This document shows positions 6,611 through 6,925 of a DNA stretch of 6,925 nt, in pieces. Both the position numbers and the translations under genes were made by a program. Position 1 is the stretch's first letter. Every line of letters starts with the position of its first letter. The stretch comes from an uncultured Myxococcales bacterium (lineage in GTDB: Bacteria > Myxococcota_A > Bradymonadia > Bradymonadales > Bradymonadaceae), in the NCBI GenBank assembly GCA_913058025.1, contig CAJXPN010000235.1, positions 1 to 6,925 of the forward strand, written 5' to 3'. Below the pieces are notes generated by a model. The model made no database searches and was not told where the DNA came from. It saw only the letters and a list, made by a program, of their open reading frames with translations.

Positions 6611-6654
6611 GCGAGACACCGGACCTCCACCCATCATGGGAGCACGCGCGATGA
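6607..6654 (+). CDS. Tiny bridging ORF (15 codons), possibly coding
   Basis: A GTG-initiated frame of 15 codons (MSETPDLHPSWEHAR) fills the gap between the nucleotidase and the HtrA-like gene. Its GTG overlaps the nucleotidase TGA as GTGA (6607-6610), and its TGA overlaps the protease ATG as ATGA (6651-6654). It resembles nothing I know. It has no properly spaced ribosome site, because GAGG abuts the GTG, so any translation would depend on coupling from the nucleotidase. It may be chance; the only support is the double 4-bp overlap. Confidence 0.2.
   Translation: MSETPDLHPSWEHAR
6638..6642 (+). promoter_or_regulatory. Ribosome binding site for the HtrA-like protease
   Basis: GGGAG lies 8 bases before ATG 6651. 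It favours this start over the in-frame ATG at 6636, which overlaps the ribosome site and has no purine-rich sequence of its own at useful spacing. Confidence 0.6.
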
Positions 6655-6872
6655 CACACCACGCCAAGACGACCCGCCTCGCGCGGTCCCTCACGCTCGC
6701 GCTCACCGCGCTCGCGATCGCCGCCCCGGCGTCCGCCTCGGCCGAACCCGACGCGCTCTGGCTCGAGGCGAAGGGCTCAAAGAAGCGCTCCGCGCCGTCG
6801 GTCTCCAAGCTCGCCCGCGAGCTCAGCCCCGCCGTCGTCAACATCATCGTCGTCATGCGCGAGGAGGATGGT
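6651..6872 (+). CDS. HtrA/DegP-like S1C serine protease, N-terminal fragment (3'-partial)
   Basis: The first 74 codons of an exported protein, cut off by adapter at 6873. A clear Sec signal peptide (basic MTHHAKTTRLAR, a hydrophobic run of alanines and leucines, then ASASA) is probably cleaved after Ala31. After a short charged linker, SVSKLARELSPAVVNIIVVM (50-69) matches the start of the trypsin-like domain of HtrA/DegP/DegQ periplasmic proteases, where a phrase of the type 'L..SPAVVNI' is near universal. The His-Asp-Ser triad and PDZ domains would lie beyond the contig, so activity cannot be judged. It follows the nucleotidase by 40 bases on the same strand, probably in one transcript. The assignment rests on one short motif plus the signal peptide. 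Confidence 0.72.
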
Positions 6873-6925
6873 CTGTCTCTTATACACATCTACGAGCCCA
6901 CGAGACAGGCAGAAATCTCGTATGC
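6873..6925 (-). other. Nextera i7 sequencing adapter (artefact)
   Basis: This is the inverse of the left-end adapter: Tn5 mosaic end (CTGTCTCTTATACACATCT, 6873-6891), Read 2 adapter (6892-6906), i7 index AGGCAGAA (6907-6914) and the P7 start ATCTCGTATGC (6915-6925). One base differs from the standard adapter: A instead of C at 6892. Bases 6873-6920 are the reverse complement of 1-48 except at that position. The same index at both ends points to read-through of short inserts in one library. Confidence 0.98.

Noticed and set aside
6636..6650. Alternative in-frame ATG 5 codons upstream for the HtrA-like gene
   Set aside because: ATG 6651 has GGGAG at 8-base spacing, while ATG 6636 has no suitable site and overlaps that ribosome site.
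1..6925. A composite transposon or linear element with 48-bp terminal inverted repeats
   Set aside because: The repeats contain a Nextera Read 2 adapter, index and P7 sequence, and there is no transposase or target-site duplication; they are library artefact.

Overview
The window is a high-GC bacterial contig of 6.8 kb (bases 49-6872) with artificial sequence at both ends. Bases 1-48 and 6873-6925 are Illumina Nextera i7 adapter, including the 19-bp Tn5 mosaic end and an i7 index. The contig therefore runs off into library adapter, and neither terminal gene is naturally truncated. GC- and CG-rich codon use, frequent TTG starts and the gene mix (CASTOR/POLLUX-type channel, lipoprotein metallophosphoesterase, HAD-IG nucleotidase) suggest a deltaproteobacterial/Myxococcota chromosome, perhaps Polyangia. 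This assignment is inference from style, not from a marker gene.

Layout, left to right. On the plus strand is the C-terminal part of a CASTOR/POLLUX-like ion-channel RCK protein (50-991). It converges on, and overlaps by 7 bp, a three-gene minus-strand cluster read from right to left: an alpha/beta hydrolase (3742-2945), a phosphodiester-glycosidase-domain probable lipoprotein (2948-2037), and a YihY/BrkB-family membrane protein (2040-985). A 124-bp divergent intergenic region (3743-3866) carries a short perfect inverted repeat. It separates this cluster from a plus-strand cluster: a metallophosphoesterase lipoprotein (3867-5102), a HAD-IG 5'-nucleotidase (5099-6610), and the N-terminus of an HtrA/DegP-like serine protease (6651-6872, cut by the adapter).

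The genes are very tightly packed. All three same-strand junctions that touch use a 4-bp TTGA overlap (TGA stop and TTG start sharing bases), which implies translational coupling. A 15-codon reading frame bridges the nucleotidase and protease genes with 4-bp overlaps at both ends (GTGA and ATGA). Five of the seven products are predicted to act in or outside the inner membrane: channel, YihY protein, two probable lipoproteins and an exported protease. The theme looks like envelope housekeeping plus nucleotide metabolism. I see no tRNA, rRNA, CRISPR array, insertion sequence, phage gene or defence cassette, and I do not think the window contains a novel system. The most important observation is the adapter contamination, which imitates a terminal inverted repeat.
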